Source: a virus
Reading direction: 5' to 3' (one strand)
Length of the DNA: 64,000 bases
Virus record (IMG/VR): IMGVR_UViG_3300012582_000194
Location: 1 to 64,000 of that record
Below, piece by piece: positions 62,701 through 64,000 of this stretch (position 1 is its first letter; each line of letters starts with the position of its first letter). The position numbers and the translations under genes are program-made. The notes under the pieces are model-generated. The model was given only the letters and a program-made list of their open reading frames with translations, searched no databases and had not been told where the DNA came from.

Positions 62701-64000
62701 ATATTTAGTACTAGATTGATTAACATCTTGTGGATCATTTATTAATTCAATCCATACATTCAGTGCTGTTGCTGAACCAACTTTATTAAAGAAATCTAAT
62801 GTTAATGTATAATCTTGATTAGCTAATAATTTAACATTAATTGATTTAATATCAGATGATGGAACACCGATTATAGTTTGTCTAAAAAAGCTTCTTTCAC
62901 CTTCTGGTTCATTTAAAATGAAATTTTCATAATTTAGATTATCTGTGTAATGTCTTTCTAAATTAAATTTAGGCGCATCTTGAATTCTTAAATAATCTTT
63001 TATACCATCATAAAGAACTGTATAGCCAGCAATACCAGGATATACATTAGATTCAACTTCAACTTTTCTTGATTGGTAATAGAAGCCTGGTTCCCAGTTA
63101 GAAGAAAATAAATATCTTGAGTCAAATTCATAACCATATTCATCAACCATCGGATAAATACTTTTTCCGTTACCGCTATCTATTTTAAGAATATTACTTT
63201 CAGTATTACATTTAGAAAAAATCAATTCATTAATAGAACCAAAATTAACTACATTTGGAGATTCTGTTGAACTTGATGGATCATAGAATTTCCAATTACC
63301 ACTTTCTTTAATACTTGGTACACCATTAGTTAATTTCGTTAATTCGATATAACCCATCGGTCTAAATAATGGAACTGTTCTAAATATAGGAACATAAGGA
63401 CCTGAATATCTAAATACTGATGGATCTAAATCATTATCCAATTCCCATGTTTGTCTATTATCTTTACCATCCACAATTTCTTTAGCAATAGGATAATAGT
63501 TATATGAGTTTACATCCAATAAACTTCCCACTCTGAATCCATCGGATGTAAAATTCACATTATTAGTAGGACTATCGGTATCGTCGTCTAATACAATTCT
63601 ATTTTTAAATGTATTATTTATATCTATGTCAACATTAATGGGATTTACACTAAATGCATTTTGCTTTATAATTGTTTCTTCTGGTAATTTATACTTAATT
63701 ATAACATCTGTTGTTTCGTATGTCATTGGATTTGAAATTGTGCCATCGTTATAAATATGAATATATTTTGTATCGTCTTTACCTTCTGGTGGATTATAGT
63801 TAAAATTATTTAAATTAAATAAAAATGTTTGTAGCATAAAATCACGAGGTCTTGATACAACAGAACTATTTACCTTAAATCCAGTATTATCCCATTTAAT
63901 AGGACTTACTTCTTCTCTTTCTATGTTATCATTATACCAAACATCTATTTCACATGTTTCAGCGTTTATAGCAGTACCGCTCGTTCCATCAGTTAATTGA
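59701..64000 (-). CDS. Giant LamG-domain tail/fibre protein, partial (at least 1,432 aa)
   Basis: The first ATG in view is at 63837, but the frame stays open to the window edge, with sensible residues (…DGTSGTAINAETCEIDVWYND before it), so the start lies outside. A LamG domain is near the C-terminal third (about 60330-61160: DITIEFWVRIDGW, GAWHHVACVVDTF, KSIYIDGSLDA, FKGGLDELRYW) with an insert in one loop. The rest is beta-rich with GTNGT-type elements. It ends in a basic tail (SLFNKRRK). A host-surface binding or baseplate-linked role is likely; no enzyme motif. Confidence 0.65.
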   Translation of the reverse strand, partial: QLTDGTSGTAINAETCEIDVWYNDNIEREEVSPIKWDNTGFKVNSSVVSRPRDFMLQTFLFNLNNFNYNPPEGKDDTKYIHIYNDGTISNPMTYETTDVIIKYKLPEETIIKQNAFSVNPINVDIDINNTFKNRIVLDDDTDSPTNNVNFTSDGFRVGSLLDVNSYNYYPIAKEIVDGKDNRQTWELDNDLDPSVFRYSGPYVPIFRTVPLFRPMGYIELTKLTNGVPSIKESGNWKFYDPSSSTESPNVVNFGSINELIFSKCNTESNILKIDSGNGKSIYPMVDEYGYEFDSRYLFSSNWEPGFYYQSRKVEVESNVYPGIAGYTVLYDGIKDYLRIQDAPKFNLERHYTDNLNYENFILNEPEGERSFFRQTIIGVPSSDIKSINVKLLANQDYTLTLDFFNKVGSATALNVWIELINDPQDVNQSSTKYILAANYQTITPNGTSTTNSFKTYKYTPTLTYSGNNLLSYNGSSGSNLENYYVYGNIINAKINFKLVNGTGTIDIYPMKLQLSSVVDNFLDINVGATNGTGGIIYENDLIGTWGGYIKKDTEVGDVHTFPFRLIGREKYSTFPTLVSNIKSSSAIIGGITKTTSDLLSRGFIVDAGSNGTYLTNKTGPYLRISHTEPFSFEPERWTNILDGNSIVYVGQTINLGDSNLNPEWTLKWFTNIKSPKTYINTIKLHAFEPEINRRKNGLFKNISQRVKLPFIPGVINTKIKQKYFFEPKPFIPPQSNILQLLEKERQLKEQLRRDPFFKRPSDIKALTDLEAKIAAENAKNKLLTNPTHIQPLGKVLFVPGLNFQPIPIPSPQQLISNIHESLINSKSINETIEFNIVPDNGDKISVIVNSRHPDDNSALDMTQIIGLINNVITPNYEAIEVDTSSPIFGNIFKGNFKSFKIISRNPGSYYNFIIEIKSSHLSTVGIPVIANIESTISEKHNKTSLKNADIRTTGYMADITIEFWVRIDGWTKDYETILYKGEDTSDDPWTNNTFNNFTFIIGKNGKDDKLAFRTCHRKLNGQYEKHNLISTTDISDGAWHHVACVVDTFTSLKSIYIDGSLDAKINDFLSESYTKPSEKELVALFIENRKRFYPKSENISKFPDFQTLASKIRNDLQDNKTLYWLDSIRGYRELDYWDKQLQEKELGITIDDAYREFQDNFTSLDYYLNVDINNSWSLLIGTDSTIALGRRTFKGGLDELRYWNYVRSGEQINTNYTFILRPESYLDPLKSLVAYYRFDEGKGSSTLKDLMGGKMIADMSRWARIKTSFSNDGFKENEKDEVAYFHFESAYFPASDIQVNVDSLNWIVSDANIVGFSDERYVSTPPPPSTKESIVIEQKPTFKKNEFMLAKKSKPVTNLQTLVLNTKLPTAQYHSQTWLQKVIEQGKTSAFSAVQYIGNVKIVEPTKIIQTIAKAPSKFADVIKSLFNKRRK

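Noticed and set aside
1-64000. Stop-codon recoding as in some gut megaphages
   Set aside because: Genes end normally at TAA, TAG and TGA, and no in-frame stops interrupt conserved domains.
1-64000. CRISPR array, insertion sequences or integrase
   Set aside because: No regularly spaced repeats, transposase or integrase motifs were seen; the only arrays are protein-coding tandem repeats.

Overview
This window looks like part of the genome of a large, AT-rich, contractile-tailed phage (T4-like or jumbo myovirus) that infects a member of the Bacteroidetes, probably Flavobacteriia-like. Phage evidence: a baseplate/tail block (gp6/J-like wedge, gp5-like OB-fold hub, gp27-like hub, LysM/gp53-like protein, two giant LamG-containing fibre-type proteins), PhoH, a UvsW-type helicase, a free-standing homing endonuclease and tRNA-like genes. 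Host evidence: several promoters match the Bacteroidetes housekeeping form (TTTG or TTG, 19-20 bases, TAnnTTTG), Shine-Dalgarno sites are rare, signal peptides end in the Bacteroidetes-style 'FSQ/FGQ', and a DUF6576-like tail is present. No integrase, capsid, terminase or polymerase gene lies in the window. TAA, TAG and TGA all act as stops, so there is no sign of recoding.

Layout. 1-5.8 kb: ribbon-helix-helix protein, methyltransferase, membrane protein, DEDDh exonuclease, a minus-strand pair of tRNA(Glu)-like genes with tandem host-type promoters, a glycosyltransferase, small unknown genes and a complete NusG. 5.8-9.7 kb: Cys-rich protein, GIY-YIG protein, HAD hydrolase, rhomboid protease and a zinc aminopeptidase-like protein. 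9.7-13 kb (minus): a possible spanin pair, nucleoside diphosphate kinase and an ALDH7-type aldehyde dehydrogenase. 13-15.6 kb: secreted protein, a 2H phosphoesterase (possible anti-CBASS Acb1-like enzyme), unknown genes and ribosomal protein bS21. 15.6-28.5 kb: a 906-aa structural protein, homing endonuclease, PIN-domain protein, small membrane protein, gp6-like wedge, and three large paralogs of an unknown family sharing SCMR...GRA...MDR-Y motifs. 28.6-34.9 kb: VOC protein, small genes, gp5-like hub and a repeat-tailed baseplate protein. 34.9-38 kb: a double OmpA-like-domain protein, then a cargo cassette (CAP, GNAT, XRE). 38-52.3 kb: hub/tail operon and a 2,911-aa fibre-like protein. 52.3-64 kb: PhoH, UvsW, adenylate kinase, FKBP isomerase and tail proteins; the last runs off the window.

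Regulation. Two promoter classes are visible. Late or virion-type genes repeatedly carry an [A/T]ATATATA box 18-21 (mostly 20-21) bases before the start codon. Accessory genes and tRNAs instead carry host sigma-type promoters. Convergent gene ends are closed by symmetric terminators, some embedded in unusually long perfect palindromes (60 bp at 26.6 kb; 34-bp arms at 19.5 kb).

Most interesting items: the three-paralog family with a 60-bp palindromic junction and an AT-hook; the 2H phosphoesterase; the odd tRNA(Glu)-like twins; phage bS21 plus NusG; the ALDH7/ndk and rhomboid/peptidase genes; capsid-targeting-like N-termini; and the fixed-distance late promoter box. All functions are read from sequence motifs and memory of families; no database search was run.
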